NCBI RefSeq assembly: GCF_900637855.1
Contig: NZ_LR134440.1
Location: 2,274,722 to 2,338,721 of the forward strand
Direction: 5' to 3'
DNA from: Neisseria animaloris
GTDB lineage: Bacteria; Pseudomonadota; Gammaproteobacteria; Burkholderiales; Neisseriaceae
DNA length: 64,000 bases
Position numbers and translations under genes: made by a program. The notes under the pieces were generated by a model, which was not told the origin of the DNA, made no database searches, and saw only the letters and a program-made list of their open reading frames with translations. Below, piece by piece: positions 18,944-27,664 of the stretch; the first letter of the stretch is position 1, and every line of letters begins with the position of its first letter.

Positions 18944-20065
18944 ATGCCGGATTTTACTGTTACCGACTGGCTGTTGTTCGTTTTATTGTCCTTGCCGATA
19001 TTGGCGACTCTGCTGCCGTTGATTAACCATAACCACTGGGCGTTCCGTATTTTCGATTTTCCGCGCCTGCAAATTGCCGCATTCAGTTTACTGTGCGTGG
19101 TTTTGAATTATGCTTTTCAGGCCAACAACCATCCGGCGTTCGTTGCGTTCGAAATCCTCAACATTCTCTGCTTTCTCTATCAATTGAAAGAAATTGCCGC
19201 CTACACGCGTTTAAGCAGGCCGGAAGTGATACGTTACCGAGGCGAAGACGACAACCGCACCGTGTCGCTGATTACCGGCAACGTGTTGACCAGCAACCGC
19301 CGTGCCGATTTACTGTTGGCACAAGTGCGGCAATACCGCCCGGATGTGGTGTTGGCTTTGGAAAGCGACGAATGGTGGGAAGAACAGCTTGCACCATTGG
19401 AATATGAATACGGTTACGGATACACGGTGAAGATTCCGCTTGATAACCTCTACGGCATGCATTTATACAGCCGCCTGCCGTTACGCAATGTCGAAATACG
19501 CCATTGGGTGGCCGAAGATATTCCGTCGATTGTCGCCGAAATGCAGTTGCATTCGGGAGAATGGATACGTATTTACTGCCTGCATCCGATGCCGCCCAGC
19601 CCCACCGAGGCCGACACTTCTACCGACAGAGATGCCGAATTATTGCTGGTCGGTAAGGAGATTGCCAAAAACAATCATTCCGTGTTGGTATTCGGTGATT
19701 TGAATGATGTGGCTTGGTCGCGTACATCGCGTTTGTTCCAGCAGATTAGCGGCCTGCTCGATCCGCGCAAAGGGCGTGGTTTGTACAATACCTTCCATGC
19801 CGAATATCCGCTGCTGCGTTGGCCGCTAGACCATATTTTCCATAGCAGCGATTTCATGATGAGCGAAATCAAAGTGCTGCCTTATATCGGTTCCGACCAT
19901 TTCCCCGTATATGGGAAATTCCAGTTCTCGCCGCATGCCGAAGCCGTGCAGGAAAAAGAAGAAGCGGATGCGGAGGAGAAGCGGGAAGCAGAGGAGAAAA
20001 TTGCCGAAGCCGAGCCGATTAAAGAAGTGGTGGAAGAAAAATATAACGGCAAAAGCGGAGAATAA
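18944..20065 (+). CDS. Membrane-anchored endonuclease/exonuclease/phosphatase-family protein
   Basis: 373 residues from ATG 18944. The frame is open from 18791, but the extension crosses the purC terminator. Residues 1-~85 hold two or three hydrophobic segments (TDWLLFVLLSLPILATLLPL; LQIAAFSLLCVVLNYAF), placing the catalytic domain at the membrane. The EEP fold follows from ~105: LITGNVLTSN, LALESDEWW (metal-binding Glu), FGDLNDVAWS and GSDHFPVYGKF (Asp-His pair). The C-terminus is a Glu/Lys-rich tail of about 45 residues. DNA, phosphoinositide-like or sphingolipid substrates all occur in this superfamily, so the substrate is open. The ribosome-binding site is weak. Confidence 0.85.
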   Translation: MPDFTVTDWLLFVLLSLPILATLLPLINHNHWAFRIFDFPRLQIAAFSLLCVVLNYAFQANNHPAFVAFEILNILCFLYQLKEIAAYTRLSRPEVIRYRGEDDNRTVSLITGNVLTSNRRADLLLAQVRQYRPDVVLALESDEWWEEQLAPLEYEYGYGYTVKIPLDNLYGMHLYSRLPLRNVEIRHWVAEDIPSIVAEMQLHSGEWIRIYCLHPMPPSPTEADTSTDRDAELLLVGKEIAKNNHSVLVFGDLNDVAWSRTSRLFQQISGLLDPRKGRGLYNTFHAEYPLLRWPLDHIFHSSDFMMSEIKVLPYIGSDHFPVYGKFQFSPHAEAVQEKEEADAEEKREAEEKIAEAEPIKEVVEEKYNGKSGE

Positions 20066-20118
20066 GAAAAAGACACGACTGCGGGAATGGTTTTGCCGCC
20101 GTATTCGAAAGACAGTTA

Positions 20119-20158
20119 AAGAGGCCGTCTGAAAAAATTTTTCAGACGGCCTCTTTGT
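20119..20158 (+). terminator. Uptake-sequence hairpin after the EEP gene
   Basis: AAGAGGCCGTCTGAAAAA pairs with its complement with almost no loop; a T-rich run follows. Confidence 0.85.
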
Positions 20159-20190
20159 TGTCGTACACACTTTATCTATACATTCTATCC

Positions 20191-20344
20191 ATAGCAAATG
20201 AACTTTATTTCCACTACGGCGTTGTTGCGCTTTAGTTTAAAGAGAATGATTTTGTAAGCTGCCGAGCGGCAACGGAATCGGTTCCGTATTATTTGTATAG
20301 TCTACGGCTTGCCACGTTGTATCAAAAATAAGTTTATTTGCTAT
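20191..20344. repeat. Full-length Correia-like element (154 bp)
   Basis: Ends ATAGCAAATGAACTT and AAGTTTATTTGCTAT are near-perfect inverted repeats. On the minus strand the interior follows the order of the classical Correia element: GGCAAGCCGTAGAC, ACGGAACCGATTCCGTTG, a TCATTCTCTTTAAACTAA-like stretch, AACGCCGTAGTGG. Its length equals the canonical full form (about 153-157 bp). The terminal repeats differ from the meningococcal TATAGTGGATTAAC. It lies in the gap between the EEP gene and the nitronate monooxygenase gene. Confidence 0.85.
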
Positions 20345-20473
20345 ATGAAAAATAGCAAAAATATCGCCGCAACCATCAAACTTGATATCTCATGCCACGT
20401 CTCCCTCGTTTTAATGTGCAGATAATGATTGCGGGTTGCTGAAACAGGCATAATTTGCCGCTTGTTATGAAAT

Positions 20474-21532
20474 TTACGCCTCGCAGTGATAACTGCCAAA
20501 CGCATCCGCCAAGCTATTGATAATTTCTCTCGTGCTGCCGGTTTGGGCAAGCGGTGCGTTTTGTCCTGCCCATAATGAGGAGAATTCATCGGATCCTTGC
20601 GCTTCGGCGGCTGCCTTTAGAGGTGCGGATGCGGATTGGGCGAGCGGGAAAGGCGGTGCGGCATCGCTGACGGGGCCTGCTTCGCGGATAAAGCGGTTCA
20701 CGATACCGCGGGCAAAGCCGCCGCTGAACAGATTGGTTAACACGGTATCGGCAGCCCGTTCGCTTTGCAGGGCTTTGCGGTGGAGTGCGGAGGTATCGGC
20801 TTCGTCTGCCAACATCAGAGCCGTGCCGATTTGGATACTGGCGGCACCCAAAGCACGCGCCGCCCGTGCGGTGGCTGCATCGCTGATACCGCCGGCAGCC
20901 ACAACCGGCACATTCACCGCGGCACGGATTTGCGGCAACAGGCTGAATAATCCTTGTTGGCGGTTTACGTCGCGGCTGAGGAACATGCCCCGATGCCCGC
21001 CTGCTTCAAACCTTGCGCAATAACGATGTCTGTGCCGTGCGCTTCCAGCCAACAGGCTTCTTCGACGGTGGTGGCGCTTGGCACCGCTGCTTTTTACTTT
21101 GTCTAACAAGGCTTGTTCCGGCAGGCCGAAATGAAAACTGACCACAGGCGGGCGGTACCGCATCACGATTTCCGCCTGCTCTTCGCCAAACGGCTGTCGG
21201 CCGCCGCGTTGCAGTACGTCTTGTTCCGACAAGCCGAATTCACGGTAAAACGGCGCGAGTGCGGCAAGCCATTTTACCTGTTGCACTGCGTCCGCTTCAG
21301 GTTGGCGGTGGGCGAAAAAGTTGATGTTGAACGGTCGGTCGGTGTGTCGGCGGATTGTTTCTATTTCGGCGCACAGTTTTTCAGACGGCAGCATGGCAGC
21401 AGGCAATGAACCCAATGCTCCCGCTTGGCAGGCGGCAATCGTCAGTTTGCTGCTTTGAACGCCGGCCATCGGTGCTTGGATAACCGGCAGGCGGGTACGG
21501 ATAAGGCCGAGTAGTTTGGTAACAGGGCTCAT
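20474..21532 (-). CDS. Nitronate monooxygenase-like flavoprotein with a frame-scrambled segment
   Basis: 352 residues in one open frame. The family uses FMN to oxidise alkyl nitronates. The N-terminus LPVIQAPMAGVQSSKLTIAAC and the C-terminal FMN-phosphate region VVAAGGISDAATARAARALGA with IQIGTALM are intact. Between about 21077 and 21008, ~22 residues are rich in Arg/His (RHHRRRSLLAGSARHRH) and unlike the family. Reading the same bases in the next frame restores ATTVEEACWLEAHG and DIVIAQG, which is the normal sequence. So a short deletion before the segment and a one-base loss after it (in a T run) cancel out. The segment forms part of the barrel, so activity is doubtful; a sequencing error is the alternative. 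Confidence 0.8.
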   Translation of the reverse strand: MSPVTKLLGLIRTRLPVIQAPMAGVQSSKLTIAACQAGALGSLPAAMLPSEKLCAEIETIRRHTDRPFNINFFAHRQPEADAVQQVKWLAALAPFYREFGLSEQDVLQRGGRQPFGEEQAEIVMRYRPPVVSFHFGLPEQALLDKVKSSGAKRHHRRRSLLAGSARHRHRYCARFEAGGHRGMFLSRDVNRQQGLFSLLPQIRAAVNVPVVAAGGISDAATARAARALGAASIQIGTALMLADEADTSALHRKALQSERAADTVLTNLFSGGFARGIVNRFIREAGPVSDAAPPFPLAQSASAPLKAAAEAQGSDEFSSLWAGQNAPLAQTGSTREIINSLADAFGSYHCEA

Positions 21533-21597
21533 GATTTTTCCTTTGCGACGGATTGTGGCCGTCTGAAAAGATTCAGACGGCAGGCTGTTATATTCGC

Positions 21598-21703
21598 GAT
21601 ATAGTCAATCAATTTAACTTTTACTACGGCGTTACTGCCTCGTCGTACTACCTGTACTGCCTGCAGCTTGCTGCCTTGTAAAAATGCGTTGATTGATTAT
21701 ATC
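21598..21703. repeat. Short-form Correia-like element (106 bp)
   Basis: Ends GATATAGTCAATCAA and TTGATTGATTATATC match at 14 of 15 positions as inverted repeats. The interior (CTACGGCGTTACTGCCTCG, TACTACCTGTACTGCC, GCTTGCTGCCTTGTA) matches the Correia core but lacks the central ~50 bases, as in the canonical 104-108 bp internally deleted form. It lies upstream of the nitronate monooxygenase gene, so that gene has a Correia-like element on each side. Confidence 0.85.
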
Positions 21704-21799
21704 GGCAAATCCGGCCATCAGTATGAGCGTTTAGGCCGCATAAAGCAGGCAAATTCAGGCAAAAAAACAGGCTGCCGTTTAACGGGCAGCCGGTTGTGA

Positions 21800-22690
21800 T
21801 TAACGGCCTACATTTTCTAATGCCAGCTTCTCTTGGCGGTAGGCTTCGGCAGCTTCGCGTTCGCGTTTGGTGGCTTGGCGCATCATGTAGTAGTTGATGG
21901 CAATCACCAATGTGCCGACGATGGTAATCATAATGGTTGCCAGCACGTTCATCTGCGGGTCGAGACCGAGTTTGATTTTCGAGAAAATCACCTGTGGCAG
22001 GGTGGAGGAACCCGGGCCTGACAGGAACGAAGTAATTACCAAATCATCCAGCGACAAGGTAATGCCGAGCAGGAAGCCTGAAGCGATTGCCGGAGCAATC
22101 AGCGGCAGGGTAATTACGAAAAAGATTTTCAACGGTCGTGCGCCCAAATCCATGGCAGCTTCTTCGAGCGATTGGTCGAGCTCTACCAGCCGCGAACGGA
22201 TAATCACGGTAATGTAGGCCATGCACAATGTGGTGTGGCCCAGAAAAATCGTGAAGAACCCGCGGTCGAAATAAAGCCAGCTCAATAATTCGCTGCTTTG
22301 CAGAAACATTTGCACCTGAATAATCAGAAGCAGCATCGACAAACCGGTAATCACATCGGGCATCACCATCGGCGCGGACACCATGCCGGCAAACAGTGTG
22401 CTGCCGCGGAAACGCTTGATACGCGCCAGAGCATAACCGGCCAGCGTGCCCAGCGTTACCGCCGCCAACGAAGACACCACGGCAATGCGCAATGACAGCC
22501 ATGCCGCTTCGAGAATCGTGCTGTTGTTAGCCAATGCGCCGTACCATTTGGTGGAAAACCCGCCCCAAACCGTTACCAGTTTCGATTCGTTGAAAGAATA
22601 AATAATCAAAATAACCAGCGGGATATACAGAAAGGCCAAGCCCAGCACCAGCATCATTTTGAGAAACCAAGAAAGTTTGTATTTGGACAT
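21800..22690 (-). CDS. potI: Polyamine ABC transporter permease (PotI/PotC type)
   Basis: 296 residues, six predicted membrane segments, beginning FLYIPLVILIIYSFNES. The binding-protein-dependent transport signature (EAA loop) is seen as LEEAAMDLGARPLKIFFVITLPLIAPA, which docks on the ATPase. It forms the inner-membrane channel with PotH. The start overlaps the potH stop as TAATG, so it is the last gene of potG-potH-potI. Resemblance to PotI of the putrescine system is strong (SLDDLVITSFLSGPGS), but spermidine PotC is close and the true substrate depends on a binding protein not present here. Confidence 0.93.
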   Translation of the reverse strand: MSKYKLSWFLKMMLVLGLAFLYIPLVILIIYSFNESKLVTVWGGFSTKWYGALANNSTILEAAWLSLRIAVVSSLAAVTLGTLAGYALARIKRFRGSTLFAGMVSAPMVMPDVITGLSMLLLIIQVQMFLQSSELLSWLYFDRGFFTIFLGHTTLCMAYITVIIRSRLVELDQSLEEAAMDLGARPLKIFFVITLPLIAPAIASGFLLGITLSLDDLVITSFLSGPGSSTLPQVIFSKIKLGLDPQMNVLATIMITIVGTLVIAINYYMMRQATKREREAAEAYRQEKLALENVGR

Positions 22691-23667
22691 TATCTGGCTC
22701 CTTCTTCGATTTCACGATTTTCATAGTGGTGGAAGAGAGTGATCGGAATAACCAGCAGAATCACCATAATCACGGCAATGGCGGAAGCCAGCGGCCAGTT
22801 GTTTTGGTCGAAGAATGCCTGCCACAATACTTTACCGATCATCAAGTTATCGGAACCGCCTACCAGCTCGGGAATCACAAATTCGCCGACCGCCGGTACG
22901 AAAACCAGCATCGAACCTGCGATGATGCCGGTTTTCGATAAAGGCAGTGTAATTGAGAAAAACGCCTTAATCGGGCCGGCACCCAAGTCAGAAGCCGCTT
23001 CAAGCAATCTGCCGTCCAGTTTGACCAGTTGGGTATAGAGCGGCAGAATCATAAACGGCAGATAAGCGTAAACCATCACCAGATTCAATGAAAAGGCATT
23101 GTAAAAGAGATCTAACGGTTGGCTGATGATGCCGTATTTCAACAGGTAGTTGTTGATAATGCCGTTGTGTCCGAGTAACCCCATCCATGCGTAAACACGC
23201 AGTAGAAACGATGTCCAGAAAGGCAGCATGATTGCCAGCAGCAAGCCGTTGCGGATAGACGGGTTGGCACGAGAGATGGCGTAGGCAATCGGGTAGCCGA
23301 GCATCAGGCAGATAAGCGTGGTGGTCAGCGCGGTTTTAATCGACAGCCAGTAAGTGAGCAGGTAGATATTGTTGCCGTTGCCGTCTGAAAACGGATTCAA
23401 CATTTGGCCCAAACTTCTCCAGAAATTTTGGAAAATATCGGCATAGTTTTGGTAATTCAATGCGATATTCAGACGGCCTAAGTCGGGATCGGTGGTAATC
23501 AGCGGCGAATAGGGTGGGATGGCCAGCTCTTGTTCGGCAAAGCTGATTTTCAGCACGATCGCAAACGGAATCAGAAACAGCACCAGCAGCCAGATATAAG
23601 GCACGGCAATTACCGCCCGCTGTCCGGGGCGGCGCAGAAGCTTGCGTTTAAGCGTTTTCAGTTTCAT
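22690..23667 (-). CDS. potH: Polyamine ABC transporter permease (PotH/PotB type)
   Basis: 325 residues. A basic cytoplasmic N-terminus (KLKTLKRKLLRRPGQR) precedes six membrane segments starting IAVPYIWLLVLFLIPFAIV. The EAA loop is LEAASDLGAGPIKAFFSITLPLSKTG, and FVIPELVGGSDNLMIG near the end is typical of PotH. It pairs with PotI to form the channel energised by PotG. It lies 18 bases after potG and overlaps potI by one base. No frameshift or loss is seen. Uptake words lie within the coding region (near 23384 and 23469). Confidence 0.94.
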   Translation of the reverse strand: MKLKTLKRKLLRRPGQRAVIAVPYIWLLVLFLIPFAIVLKISFAEQELAIPPYSPLITTDPDLGRLNIALNYQNYADIFQNFWRSLGQMLNPFSDGNGNNIYLLTYWLSIKTALTTTLICLMLGYPIAYAISRANPSIRNGLLLAIMLPFWTSFLLRVYAWMGLLGHNGIINNYLLKYGIISQPLDLFYNAFSLNLVMVYAYLPFMILPLYTQLVKLDGRLLEAASDLGAGPIKAFFSITLPLSKTGIIAGSMLVFVPAVGEFVIPELVGGSDNLMIGKVLWQAFFDQNNWPLASAIAVIMVILLVIPITLFHHYENREIEEGAR

Positions 23668-23685
23668 TGCGGTTATCCTTACGGC

Positions 23686-24810
23686 TTAACTGAACAGCGG
23701 GATGGGCTGGTTTTCGGGCCAGCTTACATATACGGTTTCGTCCCAAGTCGGCGGGGTAAGGTTGCGTACATGCCAGTAAGGGGCGGGTACTTGGCTCTTA
23801 ATCACTCGGCCGTTGGCCAATTGAACGTGGTAAATGGCAAAGCTGCCCAGATAGGCAATTTCTTTAACCGTGCCTTGCTCCCAGTTGAAATCGCCCAGGT
23901 CTTCAGGTTTTTCTTTATGCAGGTCAATATCCTCCGGGCGGATGCTGACCCATAGATTTTGTTCGGCACGGCCGCCTAAGCCGTGATCGATGCGTACTTT
24001 GTTGGCCAGTTCGGAGCATTCGACGATGGAGTAGTCTGCTTGGTCTTCCAGCACGGTGCCTTCAAAGATGTTGGTTTCGCCGATGAACTCGGCGGTGAAG
24101 CGGCTATTGGGGAAGTCGTAAACATCGCTCGGCGTGCCAACTTGCTGCAATTGGCCTTCCGACATAATCGCCACGCGGGTAGCCATGGTCATGGCTTCTT
24201 CTTGGTCGTGCGTTACCATAATGCAGGTTACGCCCACCTGCTCCAGCGTGTTGACCAATTCGAGTTGGGTTTGCTGGCGCAGTTTTTTATCGAGCGCACC
24301 CAGAGGTTCGTCAAGCAAAAGGATTTTCGGGCGTTTGGCCAAGCTGCGGGCCAAGGCCACGCGTTGCTGTTGGCCGCCTGAAAGTTGGTGCGGTTTGCGT
24401 TTGGCAAATTTGCTCATCTGCACCAGACGCAGCATTTCTTCCACGCGCTCGATGATTTCGTCTTTGGGCATTTTGTCTTGCTTGAGACCGAAGGCGATGT
24501 TTTGTTCCACCGTCATATGCGGGAAAAGCGCGTAGCTTTGGAACATCATGTTGATCGGACGCTCATAGGGGGCGAGTTTGGTAATGTCCTGTCCGTCGAG
24601 GATGATTTTGCCTTGATTGGGCGTTTCCATGCCCGCCAGCATGCGCAACAGCGTGGATTTGCCGCTGCCCGAGCTGCCCAAAAGGGCGAAGATTTCATGT
24701 TTTTCAATATCTAAGTCGATGTGATCGACAGCGTAATTGTCACCAAACTTTTTTACCAAGCCTTGTATTTGCAGATAGGGTTGGATAGTAGACGCAGGGG
24801 TTGCGTTCAT
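23686..24810 (-). CDS. potG: Polyamine ABC transporter ATP-binding protein
   Basis: 374 residues from ATG 24810 (GGAG 12 bases upstream; an in-frame ATG at 24846 has no site). ATPase of the PotGHI importer. Motifs: Walker A GSSGSGKST, Q-loop FQSYALFPHMTV, signature LSGGQQQR, Walker B ILLLDEP, H-loop VTHDQEEA. After residue ~245 a TOBE-type regulatory region follows (FIGETNIFEGTV; WVSIRPEDIDL). First gene of potGHI; the partner potF-like binding protein is not adjacent, as is common in Neisseria, where such genes are scattered. Confidence 0.95.
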   Translation of the reverse strand: MNATPASTIQPYLQIQGLVKKFGDNYAVDHIDLDIEKHEIFALLGSSGSGKSTLLRMLAGMETPNQGKIILDGQDITKLAPYERPINMMFQSYALFPHMTVEQNIAFGLKQDKMPKDEIIERVEEMLRLVQMSKFAKRKPHQLSGGQQQRVALARSLAKRPKILLLDEPLGALDKKLRQQTQLELVNTLEQVGVTCIMVTHDQEEAMTMATRVAIMSEGQLQQVGTPSDVYDFPNSRFTAEFIGETNIFEGTVLEDQADYSIVECSELANKVRIDHGLGGRAEQNLWVSIRPEDIDLHKEKPEDLGDFNWEQGTVKEIAYLGSFAIYHVQLANGRVIKSQVPAPYWHVRNLTPPTWDETVYVSWPENQPIPLFS

Positions 24811-25213
24811 AATGGCAATACTCCAGTTAATAACGAGTACCGGCAAAACGGATTTTCGCGGGGTGATAAAAAGCTGTTTGATTGCTGGTTTAAAGAGCGC
24901 ACGGGCAGCATGAAAAATTTCTCAGGGCTGTGAGAAACCGGTGAAGGTTGCCGACAGCCCTGTTGTGAGCTCGTTATTATATTAGTCCATGTCTTGAAGG
25001 GGCAATATAAAATTGGATTTGAAGGTACATTGGGGGGAATGTGTGCGGCAAGGGCAACATAAAAAGGAAGGGGCGGGCATTGAAGCGTCGGATCGCGGTG
25101 CATGTGTCGTGCAGATACCGAGGGTACAACTTATCTTCATGAATTTTCAATATAAACACAGGCCGTCTGAAAACATATTTCAGACGGCCTGTGTTTATAA
25201 CGAAAGCCGGTGG
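24811..25213. other. Region between potG and rfbD
   Basis: 403 bases holding the potG promoter area on the minus strand, a 9-bp stem (CAGGGCTGT at 24923-24931 and ACAGCCCTG at 24954-24962) and the rfb terminator palindrome at 25151-25199. No gene is supported; the small frames here have neither a good ribosome-binding site nor familiar sequence. Confidence 0.6.
25151..25199 (-). terminator. Long uptake-sequence palindrome after rfbD
   Basis: TATAAACACAGGCCGTCTGAAA is matched by its exact reverse complement, giving a 22-bp stem with a very short loop. It begins 15 bases after the rfbD stop and should end the rfbBACD transcript. Confidence 0.85.
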
Positions 25214-26080
25214 TCAGGAGAGCAGCTTGGCGATAACGTTGGCCAAAGATTTTTGCCAATCGGCGGGGGTAATGCCTAATTCGCTGCGGATTTTATGGCA
25301 ATCGAGCACGCTGTATGCAGGGCGGAGAACGGATGCGCAGTGCTCTTCCGAGGAAACGGCTTGTAATACCGGCGCTTTAAAAGGGGAATGACCGGCAGAG
25401 GCCGTCTGAAAAATGCTGTGGGCGAAATCATACCAGCTTACGGGACGGTTGTTGCAATAGTGGTAGATGCCGCGCGGGAAGGCGGGTTTGCCGAGGATGT
25501 CAATGAGGGTTTGCGCCAGATCACCCGCATAGGTGGGGCAGCCGGTTTGATCGTCAACGACGGATAACGATTTTTTTTCGGCGGCAAAGGCAAGCATGGT
25601 TTTGACGAAATTGTTGCCGTATTCGCTGAATATCCATGAAGTGCGGACAATCAGGCTGTCGGGGTTGGCAGCGAGGGCAAGGAGTTCGCCGGCCAGTTTG
25701 GATTGGCCGTAGGCGTTTACCGGATCGGGCAGGGCGTTTTCTTGGTAGGGGGTTTTGCTTTTTCCGTCGAATACATAATCGGTGGAAATGTGGATGAAAC
25801 GGGCTTTAACCGCATGGGCGGCGGCGGCGAGATTGTGCACGGCGCTGCCGTTGACGGCAAATGCCGTGCCGCGTTCGCGTTCGGCTTTTTCAACCGCCGT
25901 ATAGGCGGCGGCATTGAGAATGGCATCGGGTTGGAAACTTTTGGCCATATTCAATACGGCTTCTGCGTCGGTAATGTCGAGCGTGGCGGAATCGGCTGCG
26001 ATCAGCTCCCAGTTTTCGGGCAGGCGGTCTTTGAAACAGCGTCCGAGCTGGCCTTTGGAACCGGTTAGTAAGATTCTCAT
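25214..26080 (-). CDS. rfbD: dTDP-4-dehydrorhamnose reductase
   Basis: 288 residues. Last step to dTDP-L-rhamnose, an NAD(P)H-dependent reduction. Extended SDR features: N-terminal RILLTGSKGQLG (dinucleotide binding), HISTDYVFDG, and the catalytic YGQSK (Tyr-x-x-x-Lys). The start overlaps the rfbC stop by ATGA. The order rfbB, rfbA, rfbC, rfbD on the minus strand is a complete pathway from glucose-1-phosphate. No glycosyltransferases flank it, so the rhamnose acceptor (LPS, glycan or glycoprotein) cannot be told. Confidence 0.96.
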   Translation of the reverse strand: MRILLTGSKGQLGRCFKDRLPENWELIAADSATLDITDAEAVLNMAKSFQPDAILNAAAYTAVEKAERERGTAFAVNGSAVHNLAAAAHAVKARFIHISTDYVFDGKSKTPYQENALPDPVNAYGQSKLAGELLALAANPDSLIVRTSWIFSEYGNNFVKTMLAFAAEKKSLSVVDDQTGCPTYAGDLAQTLIDILGKPAFPRGIYHYCNNRPVSWYDFAHSIFQTASAGHSPFKAPVLQAVSSEEHCASVLRPAYSVLDCHKIRSELGITPADWQKSLANVIAKLLS

Positions 26081-26613
26081 TTGTATAGTTCCTCCAGAGT
26101 TTTTCCTTGTCGGTCTTTGGCTGACAAAAGAGGATGGCTTACCGGCCAGTCGATGCCGACTGCGGGGTCGTTCCAGATCAGGCAGCCTTCGGCCTTGGGG
26201 TTATAAAAATCGGTGCATTTGTATTCGACATCGGCCACATCGCTCAAAACGGCGAAGCCGTGGGCGAAGCCGGGGGGAATCCAGCATTGTATTTGGTTGT
26301 CGTCATTGAGAACAATGCTTGTCCACCGGCCGAATGTGGACGAATGCGGGCGGATGTCGACCGCCACGTCGAATATTTCGCCGCGCACGCAACGTACCAG
26401 TTTGCCTTGCGGGTTTTCGGTTTGGAAGTGTAGGCCGCGCAATACGTTTTTGTAGGAGCGGGAATAGTTGTCTTGCACAAAATCCAAGTCGATGCCGAGC
26501 ATTTCACTGTAGCGGTTTTTTTCGAAGGTTTCCATAAAAAAGCCGCGGTCGTCGTTGAATAGGGTCGGGCGGATGATTTTAACGTCGGCGATATCGGTAT
26601 CGGCAATCTGCAT
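26077..26613 (-). CDS. rfbC: dTDP-4-dehydrorhamnose 3,5-epimerase
   Basis: 178 residues, the expected length for this cupin-fold enzyme that epimerises C3 and C5 of dTDP-4-keto-6-deoxyglucose. Typical sequence: DNYSRSYKNVLRGLHFQ (catalytic His in GLHFQ), QGKLVRCVRGEIFDVAVDIR, WIPPGFAHGFAVLSD and the tyrosine-containing YKCTDFY. It overlaps rfbD by 4 bases. A 147-base gap separates it from rfbA, with one uptake word, so readthrough from rfbA is presumed. Confidence 0.96.
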   Translation of the reverse strand: MQIADTDIADVKIIRPTLFNDDRGFFMETFEKNRYSEMLGIDLDFVQDNYSRSYKNVLRGLHFQTENPQGKLVRCVRGEIFDVAVDIRPHSSTFGRWTSIVLNDDNQIQCWIPPGFAHGFAVLSDVADVEYKCTDFYNPKAEGCLIWNDPAVGIDWPVSHPLLSAKDRQGKTLEELYK

Positions 26614-26760
26614 GTCGGTGTCGGGAAGGTATGTTCAGACGGCCTGTGCATTATAAAGCAACTGTCGGGCGGTCTGACAAACTTAATCATTATAAAACAT
26701 GACCATTACGGCGGTCGGGCTTGTTGCGGTTGTAACGGGGCGGGCGGGTGTTGCCGAAGC

Positions 26761-27627
26761 TCAGTTGTCCAACAGGCGCTGCAAATACCGGCCGTAACCG
26801 GTTTGTGCCAGCGGCTTGATGTGTTCGGCCAGCGTTTCTTTGTCGAGCCAGCCTTTGTTGAAGGCGATTTCTTCCAAGCAGGCTATCTTCAAGCCTTGCC
26901 GCTTTTCGATGGTGTGGACGAAATGGGAGGCTTCGAGCAGGCTGTCGTGGGTGCCGGTGTCGAGCCATGCGAAGCCGCGGCCCAAGAGTTCTACGTTCAG
27001 ACGGCCTGTTTCCAGATACATTCGGTTGATGTCGGTAATTTCCAATTCTCCGCGTGCGGACGGTTTGATTTGTGCGGCCATTTCCACCACGTCGTTATCG
27101 TAGAAATACAGACCGGTAACGGCGTAATGCGATTTGGGGTGTTGCGGTTTTTCCTCGATGGAAACGGCTTTGAAGTTGTTGTCGAATTCGACCACGCCGA
27201 AGCGTGCGGGGTCCGACACTTGGTAGGCAAATACGGTGGCACCGTTGCGGCGCGCGGCGGCGTGTTCGAGTTTGCGGCTGAAGCCCTCGCCGAAATAGAT
27301 GTTGTCGCCGAGAATCAGGCACACGTTGTCGTTGCCGATAAAGGATTTTCCGATTAAAAACGCCTGCGCCAAACCGTCCGGGTCGGGTTGGGCGGCATAG
27401 CTGAGATTGATGCCGAAATTACCACCGTCGCCGAGCAGGCGTTGATAGCTGCCCATGTCTTCGGGCGTGGTGATTATCAGAATGTCGCGGATGCCGGCAA
27501 GCATCAGTACGGAAAGCGGGTAATAAATCATCGGCTTGTCGTACACGGGCAGAAGCTGTTTGGATACGCCGCGGGTAACGGGATAAAGCCGGGTGCCGGT
27601 GCCGCCGGCGAGAACGATGCCTTTCAT
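26761..27627 (-). CDS. rfbA: Glucose-1-phosphate thymidylyltransferase
   Basis: 288 residues from the second in-frame ATG (27627); the first is at 27633 and either may be used. It makes dTDP-glucose from dTTP and glucose-1-phosphate. Motifs: [17 protein letters not shown] (nucleotide loop), [20 protein letters not shown] and [15 protein letters not shown]. Length is typical. It lies 37 bases after rfbB. Sequence is of the RfbA/RmlA type with no sign of damage. Confidence 0.96.
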   Translation of the reverse strand: MKGIVLAGGTGTRLYPVTRGVSKQLLPVYDKPMIYYPLSVLMLAGIRDILIITTPEDMGSYQRLLGDGGNFGINLSYAAQPDPDGLAQAFLIGKSFIGNDNVCLILGDNIYFGEGFSRKLEHAAARRNGATVFAYQVSDPARFGVVEFDNNFKAVSIEEKPQHPKSHYAVTGLYFYDNDVVEMAAQIKPSARGELEITDINRMYLETGRLNVELLGRGFAWLDTGTHDSLLEASHFVHTIEKRQGLKIACLEEIAFNKGWLDKETLAEHIKPLAQTGYGRYLQRLLDN

Positions 27628-27664
27628 AAGCATGCCTTTGATCGTGGGTTTTCAGAGGGCCTCT

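Larger units (their letters stand above)
20066..20473. other. Intergenic region between the EEP gene and nitronate monooxygenase
   Basis: 408 bases holding the uptake-sequence terminator (20119-20158) and the Correia-like element (20191-20344). The remaining ~130 bases next to the monooxygenase stop contain nothing I can name. Confidence 0.75.

Noticed and set aside
24807..25103. 98-residue frame between rfbD and potG
   Set aside because: Overlaps the potG leader, no ribosome-binding site, no recognisable sequence.
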